The notes: generated by a model not told the origin, from the sequence alone. A stretch of 64,000 nucleotides of DNA from Marinobacter similis (GCF_000830985.1 NZ_CP007151.1:868001-932000); one strand, 5' to 3'; counted from the stretch's first letter, positions 13,900 to 25,221 are shown. A program made the numbers and translations.

Positions 13900-15393
13900 A
13901 TGAGTAAAGAGATCTTGCTGGTGGTTGAGTCCGTCTCGAACGAGAAGGGAGTCGAGAAGGATGTGATTTTTGAGGCGATCGAGCTGGCACTCGCCACTGC
14001 CGCAAAGAAGCGGTATGAGGACGAGGAGGCCGATATTCGAGTCGCTATCGATCGCCGCACCGGAGAATACGAAACCTTCCGCCGTTGGCTGGTCGTCGAC
14101 AACGACGCCGTTCCGGCACTGGGCACCGAGCTCACGTTCCAGGAAGCGGAAGAGATTTCCAGCGAGCTGCAGCCCGGCGACATTCACGAAGAGAAAATCG
14201 AATCGGTGGCCTTTGGCCGCATTGGCGCCCAGGCGGCCAAGCAGATCATTTTCCAGAAAGTACGTGAAGCCGAGCGCACCAAGATTGTTGATAGCTACCG
14301 CGATCGCGTCGGTGAGCTGGTGTCCGGTACCGTCAAGAAAGTAACCCGTGACAACGTTATCGTTGATCTGGGTGCCAACGCCGAAGCACTGCTGCCGCGC
14401 GAAAACCTGATCCCCCGGGAAACTTTCCGGATGGGTGATCGTGTTCGTTCGCTGCTGCTGGAGATCCGCACCGATCACCGCGGCCCTCAGCTTATCCTGA
14501 GCCGGACCGCTCCGCAGATGCTGATCGAGCTGTTCCGCATTGAGGTGCCTGAAATCGCCGAGGAGCTGATCGAGATTCGTGGCGCTGCCCGTGATCCCGG
14601 TTCACGCGCCAAGATTGCCGTTAAGACCAACGATCGCCGGATCGATCCGGTGGGTGCCTGTGTCGGTATGCGCGGTTCGCGTGTGCAGGCGGTATCCAAC
14701 GAATTGGGCGGTGAGCGCGTCGATATCGTGCTGTGGGACGACAACCCGGCCCAGCTGGTCATCAACGCCATGGCGCCGGCCGAAGTTGCCTCTATCGTGA
14801 TGGATGAAGACCGTCACACCATGGACGTTGCGGTTGCCGAAGATAACCTGGCCCAGGCCATCGGCCGTAACGGACAGAACGTCCGCCTGGCTACCGAGCT
14901 GACCGGCTGGACCCTGAACGTAATGACCGAAGAAGAAGCCGGTGAGCGTCAGGAACAGGAGTACAATCGTCTGGTGGATCACTTCACCGGAAACCTCGAT
15001 GTCGACGATGAGTTTGCAGGCTTCCTGATTGAGGAAGGCTTCACATCGCTTGAAGAAGTGGCCTATGTGCCGATGGAAGAAATGTTGGCCATCGAAGGCC
15101 TTGATGAAGACACGGTGACCGAACTTCGCCGCCGGGCCAAGGACGTCCTGTTGAACCAGGCGTTGGCCAGCGAAGAAGCCCTTGAGGGTTCGGAGCCGGC
15201 AGAAGATCTTCTGGGAATGGACGGCATGGACCGTGGCCTGGCCTTTAAGTTGGCCGGCATGGGTGTGCGTACCATGGAAGATCTTGCTGAGCAGTCCGTC
15301 GTGGATCTGCTTGATATTGAAGGAATGGATGAAGAGCGTGCCGGTCAACTTATCATGACTGCACGTGCCCCCTGGTTTGAAGACCAGGCCTAA
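13900..15393 (+). CDS. nusA: Transcription termination/antitermination protein NusA
   Basis: RNA polymerase-binding factor controlling pausing, termination and antitermination. Domains in order: N-terminal polymerase-binding region (residues 1-125), S1 (around [23 protein letters not shown]), KH1 and KH2 (including [20 protein letters not shown]), and two acidic helix-hairpin repeats at the C-terminus ([16 protein letters not shown] and [17 protein letters not shown]). The 497-residue length is normal, with no frame break. It lies between rimP and infB as in most gammaproteobacteria. Confidence 0.97.
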   Translation: MSKEILLVVESVSNEKGVEKDVIFEAIELALATAAKKRYEDEEADIRVAIDRRTGEYETFRRWLVVDNDAVPALGTELTFQEAEEISSELQPGDIHEEKIESVAFGRIGAQAAKQIIFQKVREAERTKIVDSYRDRVGELVSGTVKKVTRDNVIVDLGANAEALLPRENLIPRETFRMGDRVRSLLLEIRTDHRGPQLILSRTAPQMLIELFRIEVPEIAEELIEIRGAARDPGSRAKIAVKTNDRRIDPVGACVGMRGSRVQAVSNELGGERVDIVLWDDNPAQLVINAMAPAEVASIVMDEDRHTMDVAVAEDNLAQAIGRNGQNVRLATELTGWTLNVMTEEEAGERQEQEYNRLVDHFTGNLDVDDEFAGFLIEEGFTSLEEVAYVPMEEMLAIEGLDEDTVTELRRRAKDVLLNQALASEEALEGSEPAEDLLGMDGMDRGLAFKLAGMGVRTMEDLAEQSVVDLLDIEGMDEERAGQLIMTARAPWFEDQA

Positions 15394-15411
15394 TTCGGGA
15401 GGAGGACCAGT

Positions 15412-17951
15412 ATGGCTGAAGTAACGGTAAAACAACTGGCCGAAGACGTAGGCGCTCCCGTGGATCGTTTGCTGAAGCAGATCGTTGAATCGGGCCTGAA
15501 AGCCCGTTCCGAGAACGACTCTGTGTCCAGCGATGAGAAGCAGCAGTTGCTGGCCTATTTGAGAAAGACTCACGGTGAAGCGGATTCTGAACCCCGCAAG
15601 ATCACCCTTAAGCGCAAAACCACGACCACGCTGAAGGCAGGTAAAGCCAAGACGGTGAACGTGGAAGTTCGCAAGCGCCGCACTTACATCAAGCGTGCGG
15701 AAACTCAGCCGGAGGCAGATGTTGCGAAGGCTGAAGGTGTTGAGGAAGAGGCCAAGCAGGCAGCGCCAGCGGTTGAGGAAGCTCCGCAGGTAGCGGCTGA
15801 GGCGGCACCGAAGGTCGAGGCGGAAGCGCCTGCGGAACCTAAGGCGGAGCCAGCTCCGGAACAGCCGGTTGCCGAAGACAAGCCCAAGAAGGTCGAGGAG
15901 CCGGCACCGGTTCCTGCGCCGGAAGACATTCCGATTCCTCCGCCGGAAGGTGAAGGAAAAGACCGCAAGCCGAAGAAAAAGAAAGCTCGCGAGCGCGGCG
16001 AAGAAGTTGAAGAAGGCAAGCCGAAGAAGAAATCGGCGGGCCATCGTGGTCCACGCAGCCGCCCGGTGGATGAGCCTCTGGTGATTTCCGAGGACGAAGA
16101 AGATACCACCCTGCGCAAGCCGCTGCGTGCGAAAAAGAAACCCAAAGAGAAGCGTCATGCTTTCGAGAGGCCGACCAAACCAATGGTCAGAGAAGTAGAG
16201 ATTCCCGAAACGATTTCCGTGGGTGACCTTGCCCAGCGCATGGCCGTTAAGTCGGCCGATGTGATCAAGACACTGATGGGCATGGGCGTAATGGCCACCA
16301 TCAACCAGGCACTGGACCAAGAAACTGCAGTGCTGGTAACTGAAGAGCTGGGCCATAAGGCCAAGACCGTCAGCGACGACGCCTTTGAAGAAGAAGTTCT
16401 GAGCGAATTCTCCGTTGAAGGCGGCGAGAAGACCAAGCGTGCACCGGTGGTGAGCGTGATGGGTCACGTTGACCATGGTAAGACGTCACTGCTGGACTAC
16501 ATCCGTCGCACCAAGGTTGCCTCCGGCGAGTCCGGTGGTATTACCCAGCACATTGGTGCGTACCACGTTGAGACCGATCACGGCATGGTGTCCTTCCTGG
16601 ATACCCCGGGCCACGCCGCGTTTACCGCGATGCGTGCTCGCGGTGCCCAGTGCACCGACATCGTTATCCTGGTGGTAGCATCGGATGACGGCGTTATGCC
16701 GCAGACCAAGGAAGCGGTCCAGCACGCCCGTTCTGCCGGTGTTCCTCTGGTTGTTGCCATCAACAAGATGGACAAGGAAGGCGCGGATCCGGACCGGATC
16801 AAGAGTGAGCTGGCAGCCCTGGAAGTGGTTCCGGAAGATTGGGGCGGCGACGTTCAGTTCGTACCGGTGTCTGCCCATACGGGTGAAGGCATTGAAGCCC
16901 TGCTGGAAGCGGTCCTGTTGCAGTCCGAGATCCTCGAACTGGAAGCTGCTACCGATGCGCCTGCCAAGGGTGTAGTGTTGAATCCAGCCTCGAGCGTGGC
17001 CGTGGTTCCGTGGCAACGGTTCTGGTTCAGAACGGTACCCTGCGTCAGGGTGACATGGTTGTTGCCGGTTCTTACTTCGGTAAGGTCCGCGCCATGACTG
17101 ACGAAGCAGGCAAGCAGGCTAAAGAAGCCGGCCCGTCGATTCCAGTCGAGATCCTGGGTCTGAACGGTACACCGGATGCCGGCGATGAGTTCTTCGCCGT
17201 AGCCGATGAGAAGAAGGCCAAAGAACTGGCCGAATTCCGTCAGTCCCGTGAGCGTGAGCAGCGTCTTCAGCGTCAGCAGGCTGCCAAGCTTGAGAACCTG
17301 TTCGAGAACATGGGCAAGGACGAGGTCAAAACCCTCAACGTTGTGCTCAAGACCGATGTTCGTGGTTCCCTGGAAGCCATCACCAAGGCGCTTCAGGATC
17401 TGGGCAACGACGAAGTACAGGTCAAGATCGTGTCCTCTGGCGTCGGCGGCATTGCCGAAACCGACATCAGCCTGGCCATGGCGACCAACGCGGTCATCTT
17501 CGGCTTCAACGTTCGTGCGGACTCCGCGTCCAAGCGTCTGGTTGAGCAGGAAGGTCTGGATCTGCGCTACTACAGCATCATCTACAACCTGATCGATGAC
17601 GTGAAAGCAGCCCTGACCGGAATGCTGGCACCGGAATTCCGCGAAGACATTGTTGGTATTGCCGATGTGCGCGACGTGTTCCGTTCGCCGAAGTTTGGCC
17701 AGGTGGCTGGTTGCATGGTTACCGAAGGCAACGTGTACCGGAACAAGCCGATCCGCGTCCTGCGGGACAACGTTGTTATCTTTGAAGGCGAGCTGGAATC
17801 CCTGCGTCGCTTCAAGGACGACGTGCCTGAGGTTCGTAACGGCATGGAATGTGGTATCGGTGTTAAGGGCTACGACGTGAAGGTCGGTGACCAGATCGAA
17901 GTGTTCGACCGCGTACGGGTTGAGCGTAAGCTCGAATCCACGGGGGCCTAA
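15412..17951 (+). CDS. infB: Translation initiation factor IF-2 (one frame break)
   Basis: GTPase that places initiator tRNA on the 30S subunit and promotes subunit joining. The N-terminal IF2-specific domain and a long charged Glu/Ala/Pro/Lys-rich linker (about residues 50-240) precede the GTPase domain with G1 [16 protein letters not shown]3 DTPGH and G4 NKMD. Domains II, III and C2 follow. One G is missing at 16980 (TTGGAATCC read as TTGAATCC), just after the GTPase domain, where the protein should read [18 protein letters not shown] or similar. Restored length is about 846 residues. A very strong GGGAGGAGG site precedes the ATG. The stop shares a base with the rbfA start. Confidence 0.95.
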
Positions 17952-18376
17952 TGCCTAGAGAGTTCAGTCGTATTGATCGCATCGGCGATCAGATGCAGCG
18001 TGAACTGGCGCAGCTGATCCAGCGGGAGGTCAAAGACCCGCGGATTGGCCTGGTCACGGTTAACGCTGTCAAGGTAAGCCGTGATCTCGGTTACGCTGAC
18101 GTTTACGTATCTTTGTTGTCCACGGAGGAGCTCGATCAGGAGTCCCCCGAAGTGAAAGAGTCGCTTGCGGTGCTGACCAAGGCCTCCGGGTTCTTGCGCA
18201 GTCAGGTCGGGCGCGCCATGAAGCTGCGGGTGATACCTCAGCTTCGCTTCCACTTCGATACCCTCCAGGGCTACAGCCGCAAAATGGACAGTCTCATCAA
18301 AGAGGCCGTGGGCGATAAGCCAGCGGTCAGCCGTGATGACGACGACAGTCAGGAAGAGCCGGAGCAAAACGTTTGA
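17951..18376 (+). CDS. rbfA: Ribosome-binding factor A
   Basis: KH-like protein needed for 16S rRNA 5'-end processing and cold adaptation of the 30S subunit. The start [32 protein letters not shown] is diagnostic, and [10 protein letters not shown] and [12 protein letters not shown] follow in the expected order. The 141 residues include an acidic tail. Its ATG overlaps the infB stop by one base and its own stop overlaps the truB start, so translation is coupled. Confidence 0.96.
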   Translation: MPREFSRIDRIGDQMQRELAQLIQREVKDPRIGLVTVNAVKVSRDLGYADVYVSLLSTEELDQESPEVKESLAVLTKASGFLRSQVGRAMKLRVIPQLRFHFDTLQGYSRKMDSLIKEAVGDKPAVSRDDDDSQEEPEQNV

Positions 18377-19302
18377 GCCGCAGACGCAAAGGTCGTGACG
18401 TAAACGGAATTCTGGTGATTGATAAGCCGCAGGGTGTCACCTCCAATGGCATCCTGCAGCAGGTGAAACGCCTGTATGGTGCGGCTAAGGCCGGCCATAC
18501 TGGCGCACTGGATCCCTTGGCCACGGGCGTGTTGCCGTTGTGCTTTGGTGAAGCCACCAAGTTTTCCCAGATGATGCTGGACAGTGACAAGGCCTACATC
18601 GCCACTGCCAAGCTGGGCATCCGGACTGAAACCGGAGACAGCGAAGGTGCCGTGGTCGAAGAGAAGCCAGTACCGTCAGAGCTGTCAGCAACGTACCTGG
18701 AATCGGTGTTTGACGATTTTCGGGGCGACATCCAGCAAGTTCCCTCCATGTATTCCGCCCTCAAGCACAAGGGGCGTCCTCTATACGAATACGCCCGCGA
18801 AGGCATTGAGATTGAGCGCCCCTCCAGGCCGGTCACTATTTATGAGCTGACCTTGCTGGACGTGCGTGAGGACGAGCTTGATATCGCCGTTAGTTGCACC
18901 AAGGGTACGTACATTCGCTCACTCGTTGAAGACATCGGTGAGGCTCTTGGCTGTGGTGCCCATGTGTCGGCATTGCGCCGCACCATGGCTTCCGGATTTA
19001 CCCTGGCGGATGCTCAGGAAGTCCCGGAAATGGAGGCCATGCGCGAGCGTGACGAAAGCCTGGACGGCCTGCTGGTAGCGCCGGATGCCGCGCTGTCGAT
19101 GTTCCCCGAGGTGAAGTTGTCGGGGCCGTCGCTGGTGTCGATATTGAATGGACAACCGGTTAGAATAACCGGCCAATCCCTCGAAGGGTTCGTGCGCGTT
19201 TATGGCAACGAAGGCTTCGTAGGATTGGCAGAAGCAACACCGGAAGGTGATGGGATCAAGTTGGTCCCGCGCCGTTTGGTGAAGACCAGCGACCAACGCT
19301 AA
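18373..19302 (+). CDS. truB: tRNA pseudouridine(55) synthase TruB
   Basis: Makes pseudouridine 55 in the T loop of tRNAs. The catalytic motif [15 protein letters not shown] contains the nucleophilic Asp (about residue 47). Other family segments are [22 protein letters not shown] and [20 protein letters not shown]. The C-terminal PUA-like domain ends a protein of 309 residues. It starts with TTG overlapping the rbfA stop by four bases. rpsO follows after 78 bases. Confidence 0.96.
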   Translation: MSRRRKGRDVNGILVIDKPQGVTSNGILQQVKRLYGAAKAGHTGALDPLATGVLPLCFGEATKFSQMMLDSDKAYIATAKLGIRTETGDSEGAVVEEKPVPSELSATYLESVFDDFRGDIQQVPSMYSALKHKGRPLYEYAREGIEIERPSRPVTIYELTLLDVREDELDIAVSCTKGTYIRSLVEDIGEALGCGAHVSALRRTMASGFTLADAQEVPEMEAMRERDESLDGLLVAPDAALSMFPEVKLSGPSLVSILNGQPVRITGQSLEGFVRVYGNEGFVGLAEATPEGDGIKLVPRRLVKTSDQR

Positions 19303-19380
19303 GCGTGGCGCTGATTAGCCGGGCTGTAGAGATGCGCGGTTCGGCCGTATTCGAGAGCATCGCAAAAAAAGAGGTGTAAT

Positions 19381-19650
19381 ATGGCACTTTCTGCCAGTGA
19401 GAAGTCACAGATCGTTAAGGATTTTCAGCAAGGTGAAGGCGATACCGGTTCTCCTGAAGTTCAGGTTGCACTGCTGAGCGCCAACATCAACAAGCTGCAG
19501 GATCACTTCAAGACCAACAAGCAGGATCACCATTCCCGCCGTGGTCTGATCCGGATGGTAAACCAGCGTCGTAAGCTGCTGGACTACCTGAAGCGCAAGA
19601 ACGCTGACCGTTACCTGGAGCTGATCCAGCGCCTTGGTCTGCGTCGCTAA
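19381..19650 (+). CDS. rpsO: 30S ribosomal protein S15
   Basis: Primary 16S rRNA-binding protein of the central domain of the 30S subunit. The 89 residues match the family throughout ([46 protein letters not shown]). AGAGGTG lies five bases before the ATG. It is followed by a terminator hairpin and then pnp, the conserved rpsO-pnp order. Confidence 0.98.
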   Translation: MALSASEKSQIVKDFQQGEGDTGSPEVQVALLSANINKLQDHFKTNKQDHHSRRGLIRMVNQRRKLLDYLKRKNADRYLELIQRLGLRR

Positions 19651-19704
19651 TCCGGTCTTTTCGACCTGAAGGCTGCTCCGGCTTCGGCCAGAGCACGCCG
19701 GCAG

Positions 19705-19744
19705 CCGGTAGAACCTTACAAGGTTCTGCCGGTTGTGCTTTTCT
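19705..19744 (+). terminator. Terminator after rpsO
   Basis: An 11-bp stem, CCGGTAGAACC with GGTTCTGCCGG (one wobble), lies at 19705-19732. It is followed by a T-rich stretch with interruptions. Likely a partial terminator or 3'-end stabilising hairpin between rpsO and pnp. Confidence 0.65.
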
Positions 19745-19820
19745 CACCAAGTAAGACTGCAGTGGCTGTGTCAGTGAGTTCGACGGATACCCTGTCGTAA
19801 TGGAAAGCCGAAATCGATAG

Positions 19821-19889
19821 CAGGTTGTTGAAAAGCCCGGGTGGGTCTACTTGAACACCCCTCGCTCTCCGGGGTTTTGCAACAGCCTG
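19821..19889 (+). promoter_or_regulatory. Long stem-loop in the pnp leader (probable RNase III site)
   Basis: The arms 19821-19841 and 19868-19889 form an imperfect stem of about 20 bp, capped by a second small hairpin with GGGTG/CACCC. In E. coli a long stem in this place is cut by RNase III and PNPase then represses its own mRNA; the same position here suggests the same autoregulation. Function is inferred from position and shape only. Confidence 0.55.
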
Positions 19890-20004
19890 TTAGCTTTCAG
19901 ACGGGTTGGCTTTCGGACCATGTGACTGACACCTGCAGACCAACGACCGCACGCATGGGCGTGTTGGTTGAATCTAGCTGAAATAGAGTGATCAGGAGTT
20001 TTTT

Positions 20005-22125
20005 GTGGATCTGAAACCTGTAAAGAAAACGTTTGAGCTGGGCGGCAAGACCGTCACTCTCGAAACCGGTCGTATTGCCCGTCAGGCTACCGGTTCAGTT
20101 CTGGTAACTATCGACGACGTATCCGTACTGGGTACCGTGGTAGGCGCCAAGGAACCGAAGCCGGGCCAGGGCTTTTTCCCGCTGACCGTTAACTACACTG
20201 AAAAAACCTACGCCGTTGGCAAGATCCCCGGTGGTTTCTTCAAGCGTGAAGGCCGTCCTTCAGAGAAGGAAACCCTGACCTCCCGCCTGATCGACCGTCC
20301 GATTCGTCCGCTGTTCCCGAATGGCTACATGAACGAAGTCCAGGTTGTGCTGACCGTTATGTCTGCCAACAAGTCTCAGGATCCGGACATTGCCGCGATG
20401 CTGGCTGCTTCTGCAGCTCTGTCGATTTCCGGTATTCCGTTCGACGGCCCGATTGGTGCATCCCGTGTTGCCTTCACCAATGAGCGTGGCTACTTCCTGA
20501 ACCCGACCTATGAAGAGCTCGAAACCTCGCTGCTCGACATGGTTGTTGCCGGTACTGAAGACGCTGTGCTGATGGTTGAATCCGAAGCCAAAGGCCTGAC
20601 CGAAGACCAGATGCTTGGTGGTGTTCTGTTTGCCCACCAGGAAATGCAGGTTGCGGTCAGCGCGATCAAGGAATTCGCTGCCGAGATTGGCAAGCCGCGT
20701 TGGGAGTGGACTCCGGAAGTAGAAAACACCGAGCTGCTGACCGCCATCAAGGGCGAATTCGCTGGCGCCATCGAAGAAGCGTACAGCATCCGTGACAAGA
20801 TGGAGCGTTATGCTCGTCTGGGCGAGATCAAGACCTCTGCCGTTGAGAAGTTTGCCGGCGAAGAGGAAGGCCAGCCTTCCGGTGATGAGGTCAAGAAGTA
20901 CTTCGGCAAGATCGAGAAGTCGGTTGTGCGTCAGCAGGTAATTGATGGCAAGCCGCGTATCGATGGCCGTGACAACAAGACCGTTCGTCCGATCGAAATC
21001 GAAGTAGGCGTGCTGCCTAGCACCCACGGTTCGGCTCTGTTCACCCGTGGTGAAACTCAGGCCATCGTAACCACTACCCTGGGCACCGCTCGTGACATGC
21101 AGATCATCGATGCCCTGCACGGTGAGCGTAAGGACCCGTTCCTGTTCCACTACAACTTCCCTCCGTACTCCGTTGGCGAAGCTGGTCGTATGGGCAGCCC
21201 GGGCCGTCGTGAAATCGGTCACGGTCGTCTGGCGAAGCGCGGTATTTCCGCGGTTATGCCGACCATCGAAGAGTTCCCGTACACCATCCGTGCGGTTTCC
21301 GAGATCACTGAATCCAACGGCTCCAGCTCTATGGCGTCGGTATGTGGTTCCAGCTTGGCCCTGATGGACGCGGGTGTTCCGCTGAAGGCGCCGGTTGCTG
21401 GTATCGCCATGGGTCTGGTCAAGGAAGGCGACAAGTTTGCAGTCCTGACTGACATCCTGGGTGACGAAGACCACCTGGGCGACATGGACTTCAAGGTTGC
21501 CGGTACCAAAGACGGTGTTACTGCCCTGCAGATGGACATCAAGATCAACGGTATCACCGACGAGATCATGGAGCTGGCCCTGGAGCAGGCACAAGAAGCA
21601 CGTCTGCACATCCTGGGTGAGATGAACAAGGTAATTGCCGAGTCCCGTTCAGAGCTGTCTGCACGTGCACCGAGCATCACCACCGTCAAGATCAACCCGG
21701 ACAAGATCCGTGACGTTATCGGTAAGGGCGGTGCTACCATCCGTTCTATCTGTGACGAAACCGGTGCGTCTATCGATCTGGACGACGACGGCAACGTGAA
21801 GATCTACGCTGATAACCAGGAAGCTGCCCAGGCGGCGGTTAACCGGGTCAAGGAGATCACCGCGGAAATCGAAGTTGGCGCGATCTATAAGGGTCGTGTT
21901 GAGCGCATCGTTGATTTCGGTGCCTTCGTTAACCTCCTGCCTGGAAAGGATGGTCTGGTGCACATTTCCCAGATCTCTGAGCGCCGTATCGAGAACGTGA
22001 CTGACGAGCTGAGCGAAGGTCAGGAAGTTCTGGTTAAGGTTCTGGATGTAGATAACCGTGGTCGCGTTAAGCTGTCCATGAAGGAAGTTCAGGAAGGCGA
22101 GCAGCCGACTGACTTCTCTGCCTGA
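20005..22125 (+). CDS. pnp: Polyribonucleotide nucleotidyltransferase (PNPase)
   Basis: Phosphorolytic 3'-5' exoribonuclease of mRNA decay and a degradosome partner. Two RNase PH domains are visible, the first with [25 protein letters not shown] and the second with [23 protein letters not shown]. They are separated by the helical domain and followed by KH ([20 protein letters not shown]) and S1 ([28 protein letters not shown]). The 706 residues are full length. The start is GTG at 20005, with GGAG nine bases upstream and no better Met nearby. A terminator follows the stop. Confidence 0.97.
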   Translation: MDLKPVKKTFELGGKTVTLETGRIARQATGSVLVTIDDVSVLGTVVGAKEPKPGQGFFPLTVNYTEKTYAVGKIPGGFFKREGRPSEKETLTSRLIDRPIRPLFPNGYMNEVQVVLTVMSANKSQDPDIAAMLAASAALSISGIPFDGPIGASRVAFTNERGYFLNPTYEELETSLLDMVVAGTEDAVLMVESEAKGLTEDQMLGGVLFAHQEMQVAVSAIKEFAAEIGKPRWEWTPEVENTELLTAIKGEFAGAIEEAYSIRDKMERYARLGEIKTSAVEKFAGEEEGQPSGDEVKKYFGKIEKSVVRQQVIDGKPRIDGRDNKTVRPIEIEVGVLPSTHGSALFTRGETQAIVTTTLGTARDMQIIDALHGERKDPFLFHYNFPPYSVGEAGRMGSPGRREIGHGRLAKRGISAVMPTIEEFPYTIRAVSEITESNGSSSMASVCGSSLALMDAGVPLKAPVAGIAMGLVKEGDKFAVLTDILGDEDHLGDMDFKVAGTKDGVTALQMDIKINGITDEIMELALEQAQEARLHILGEMNKVIAESRSELSARAPSITTVKINPDKIRDVIGKGGATIRSICDETGASIDLDDDGNVKIYADNQEAAQAAVNRVKEITAEIEVGAIYKGRVERIVDFGAFVNLLPGKDGLVHISQISERRIENVTDELSEGQEVLVKVLDVDNRGRVKLSMKEVQEGEQPTDFSA

Positions 22126-22152
22126 TAGCTAAACGCTAGAAGGTCTCGAAAG

Positions 22153-22191
22153 ACCCGCCTTTCCTTTGGATTGGCGGGTTTTTTGTTTTTT
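22153..22191 (+). terminator. Intrinsic terminator after pnp
   Basis: The stem ACCCGCC/GGCGGGT (22153-22159, 22173-22179) is followed by two T runs broken by a G. It lies about 28 bases after the pnp stop. Confidence 0.85.
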
Positions 22192-22210
22192 GGCGTATAG
22201 CGCTGGAGTC

Positions 22211-22404
22211 AGCGTCTATTGAAAGACCTTTTTCAAAACACGCTACGAGCCCCCGCAAGCGGGTCCGGCCAGCAATCACAGATTGCTGTCGTTCGGCTGT
22301 CGCATGAAGCTTCGCTTCATAAGCGCTCGGCCTCACCCATGTGGGCTTGTTTCGGGCCGTCCTTGGCCCTCAACAGTTTTGAAAAAGGTCTTCCAATAGC
22401 CGCT
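22211..22404. repeat. Inverted-repeat element with nested hairpins (MITE-like)
   Basis: Two 29-base terminal arms (22211-22239 and 22376-22404) are inverted copies with only two mismatches. The innermost 17 bases (AAGACCTTTTTCAAAAC and its complement) are perfect. Between them lie five small hairpins in a row: CCCGC/GCGGG (22252-22263), AGCAATC/GATTGCT (22271-22287), ATGAAGC/GCTTCAT (22304-22320), CCCA/TGGG (22336-22345) and GGGCC/GGCCC (22354-22369). It sits between the pnp terminator and the convergent hydrolase gene, ending 5 bases before that stop codon. A 78-codon open frame crosses it, but it only translates the hairpins and I do not treat it as a gene. Candidates are a non-autonomous mobile repeat, a structured RNA or an mRNA 3'-end element. 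Confidence 0.7.
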
Positions 22405-22409
22405 CGGAA

Positions 22410-23249
22410 TTATCGAGTGGCTTCTGAGAGGAAATTCAAAAGGGATTTTTTGTAAGCCGGGATCACGAAAGTACTGGCGTGTGGGGTGTCGGTCTGTAGA
22501 AAAGTTTTTGGTTTCTCCGCTGCCGCGTACAGATCTTTGCCGTGGTGAAAGGGAATGATGCCATCGCGGACGCTGTGGATCACCATGACCGGTACGGGGC
22601 TGATGTCGTCGATGTAGTCGATGCCTTCGTATTCGGCCGGGATGGTCCAGCTAAGGGGGATCTGGAGGAGCCAGGTTAACCAGACGCTCCCCAGCTTTTC
22701 CCGGGCAATGCCGCGAAAACCTGAGAAAGTGCCATCCAGTATTACGCCATCGAGCCCAGGCTCCTCGCCACGCTTTACCCATTCGCCCGCCAAGGGTATG
22801 CCCAGTGCTCCGCCCAGACTCTGTCCCAACAGGAACACCGGGCCGTCTCTAACCTCCGGGTGGGAGCTAAGCCAGCGCATGCCAGTTTCTACATCGTGCA
22901 GGGCGCCTTCGATGTCCGGGGCGCCGGTGGAGCGGCCGTAGCCGCGGTAATCCAGGGTGAAGATGTTGTAGCCTTCGGCCGGCAGCCAGGCCACGTTGAA
23001 GATGTGGCTGCTGATGTTCTGGGCGTTGCCGTGGAGAAAATACACGGTGCCTTTGGCGGTCTCGGGGTCTTTGGCAGGCAGCCACCAGCCGTGCAGGGTT
23101 TCGCCGTCCGCGGTCTTCAGGTAGATGTCTTCGTACTCGAGGTTGAGTCGGTCCGGGGTTACGTAGGTCACGCTGTCGGGGAAGAAGAACACACCGCTGC
23201 ACCCGGTTTGCAGGAAAACCGCACACAGCAATATCAAGGCTTTGCGCAT
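22410..23249 (-). CDS. Alpha/beta hydrolase, probable lipoprotein
   Basis: Serine hydrolase of the BEM46/YfhR-like type; substrate unknown. From the ATG at 23249 the protein begins MRKALILLCAVFLQTGCSG, a lipoprotein signal with lipobox LQTGC, so it is probably membrane-anchored and periplasmic. An in-frame start at 23300 would overlap the previous gene and bury the signal. The hydrolase core shows the oxyanion segment VYFLHGNAQN, the nucleophile elbow GQSLGG, the acid in HSVRDGIIPF and the catalytic His in TDTPHAS. It starts 20 bases after the DUF4105 gene on the same strand, suggesting one transcript. Confidence 0.88.
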   Translation of the reverse strand: MRKALILLCAVFLQTGCSGVFFFPDSVTYVTPDRLNLEYEDIYLKTADGETLHGWWLPAKDPETAKGTVYFLHGNAQNISSHIFNVAWLPAEGYNIFTLDYRGYGRSTGAPDIEGALHDVETGMRWLSSHPEVRDGPVFLLGQSLGGALGIPLAGEWVKRGEEPGLDGVILDGTFSGFRGIAREKLGSVWLTWLLQIPLSWTIPAEYEGIDYIDDISPVPVMVIHSVRDGIIPFHHGKDLYAAAEKPKTFLQTDTPHASTFVIPAYKKSLLNFLSEATR

Positions 23250-23269
23250 GCTGCCAGCGCGCAGCGTGT

Positions 23270-25134
23270 TCAGAAGTAGGCGTGCAGTCCGGTTTGCCAT
23301 GTGCTCTGGTACCTGTCGTAGTGGTCTTCCCGGGTGAATTCGGCGAACAGGCTGAAGGCGCGGCCAATATGCCAGTTGCCTTTAACGTAGACCTGATCTT
23401 GCCGGTGTTGATTGCTGACAATCCAGGCCTTGGTCTTGGCACCAGCGATAAAACTGAACCGGTTGTTCTGGTGCAGCAGGCCTATGTCGGCACCGGGTGC
23501 GGCGTCGTAGCCGCGGCGCAGGTCGTCGTCGATCTCCAGATCGGCGGTGGCGATGGCAAACGCCTGCAGGTCATTACCGAGCAGCCAGCTGCCACCAGCG
23601 CCGCCTTCCAAATACGGCGTCAGAACCCGTTTGGCGCCATTGTCGGTGCGACGGCCACCGAAGCTACCTGCCAGGACAAAGGCGAGAAGAACTGGTCTCT
23701 GGGGCTCAGAGAGCGGATCTCGACGCCGATCAACTGTTCCAGTTGCAGCTCGTCGTTGTCGGTGTAGTAACGGGCATCCAGCCGCAGGAACTGGAGTTGT
23801 GCACCCCGGCGGTACCCGGCGGGTGGATCCAGTACATCGTGGTAGGCCGGGCGCAGGGTCAGTTCGGTGAACTCCCGGTGTGCCTGTTGGCCGGCGCTGA
23901 TGCTGGCGCGGAAGGTGTTATGGCCCTGGTCGTCCCTTATCTCAGGTTGCGGTGGCGTCCGGGGTGCCGGTGCTTCCTCGATATCGCTACGTGCCATTAG
24001 CAGGTTATGGGACAGGGGCGCGGCAAATTCCCGGGGCCAGCCGTCGGCTTCGCTCTGGTAGCGCACGTAGTCGTAGGTGGCATCCAGGACATGGGCCTGT
24101 TGTTTGGGTGCAAGCTGATGGATTTCTTGGGCCTCGGGGTCGACATACCCGTTGGCGATGGCGGCAGCGAGAGTTTGCTGCTCCTCCGGCAACGATTCCA
24201 GGCTGTAGGCCACGGAAGTAGCGGCTGAAGGCCGGTAGTAGACGTCGCTGACCAGGTCTTTGTCGACCACCCAGCGCACGGTGTCAGAGGGAATCGCGTG
24301 AGTGCTTACTTCGCCCAGGAGATTAGTACCCGGGCGCGCCACATCAATCAGGGCTAGCAGGCGATAGGCGCAGTTCTCGTCAAAGAAGTAGTAATCGAAA
24401 TTGTGGTCGCGGATTTCCCAGGCGTGCGCGATCAGCAGATCAACTTCAGCCTGGGTCAGGTTGAGCCGGTATTCCCAAAGATCCCGGTGTTCGATATCCG
24501 AATACAGGCGAATTTTTTCGTAGTAAGGCTGCACGCTGGTAATGCCCGGATATCCGCCAAAGATCCCTTTGTAGGCAAACAGGATCTCGCTGTCGTGGGC
24601 GGCTGCGTCGGCCGCGTAGGAGATGGTGTTGGCCAGGAGCAGGTTGGTTTCGTCATCGTCCTGGGGCGGGTCCAGCCGCAGGAAAGTGTGCCCGAACATG
24701 GAGGAGGGGCTGTTCAGGTAAGACGCCGCGAACACCAGGGTTACCGTTTCGGTGTTCAGGGTCTCGGTCCATTCATCGTACGCAGGGCAGTCTGCCGCCT
24801 GCAATGAGAGATCCAGCTGTCCCTCAAGCCAGGCTGTGCGGGCCGGGAATCGGCATTGGGCGTGACCATCGCCGCCGCCGGGTTGCTGGATAGCCGATAA
24901 AGTTGCTTCCAGCTCTCGTTCGGGCGCGTGTTTGCCCTGTTCACTGAGGAAGAAATTCGGGTCGTCAGCCTGGCTGGTAAAGCCGCCGCCGAGGGTGTCC
25001 TCCTGGTAGTGCATCAGAGTCAGCCAGGCCGGATCCAGATGAAGTTTTTGAGTGGTCGGCGGAGTGTCTGCCAGGGCAGGTGCCGAGAGGGCTAGCCAGC
25101 ACAGTGCTGGCCCGAGGCGAAGTGATTGGCCCAT
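23270..25134 (-). CDS. DUF4105 family protein (one frame break)
   Basis: Envelope protein with an N-terminal signal peptide (LGPALCWLALSAPALA). The conserved core has YLNSPSSMFGHTFLRLD and, further on, YYFFDENCAYRLL. These His and Asn-Cys motifs resemble a permuted papain-like or NlpC/P60-type active site. From memory, a DUF4105 protein has been linked to lipoprotein N-acylation in another bacterium; I do not claim that here. The C-terminal third looks like outer-membrane beta strands (alternating LEIDDDLRRGYDAAPGADIG, ending in LHAYF). One base is missing at 23664 (coding strand GTAGGC read as GTAGC), and both parts are otherwise open. Restored length is about 621 residues. It is downstream of the DUF3015 gene and directly upstream of the hydrolase. 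Confidence 0.85.
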
Positions 25135-25221
25135 GGATGATGTAGTCGTCCGGATTTGAAAGCGAGTGCAGCAGGATGGCGCGCCGTCCTTGGCGCAGGA
25201 GCATCCTTGTACGGCGCGGTA

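Noticed and set aside
14602..16476. 624-codon open frame on the - strand opposite nusA and infB
   Set aside because: Low-complexity Phe/Leu/Arg-rich translation of the antisense of the infB linker; no ribosome site, and it crosses two real genes.
20260..21609. 449-codon open frame opposite pnp
   Set aside because: Antisense of a fully conserved pnp; no recognisable protein features.
22219..22455. 78-codon + strand frame across the inverted-repeat element
   Set aside because: It merely translates the hairpins and runs into the antisense of the hydrolase gene; no ribosome site, and the palindromes explain the sequence.
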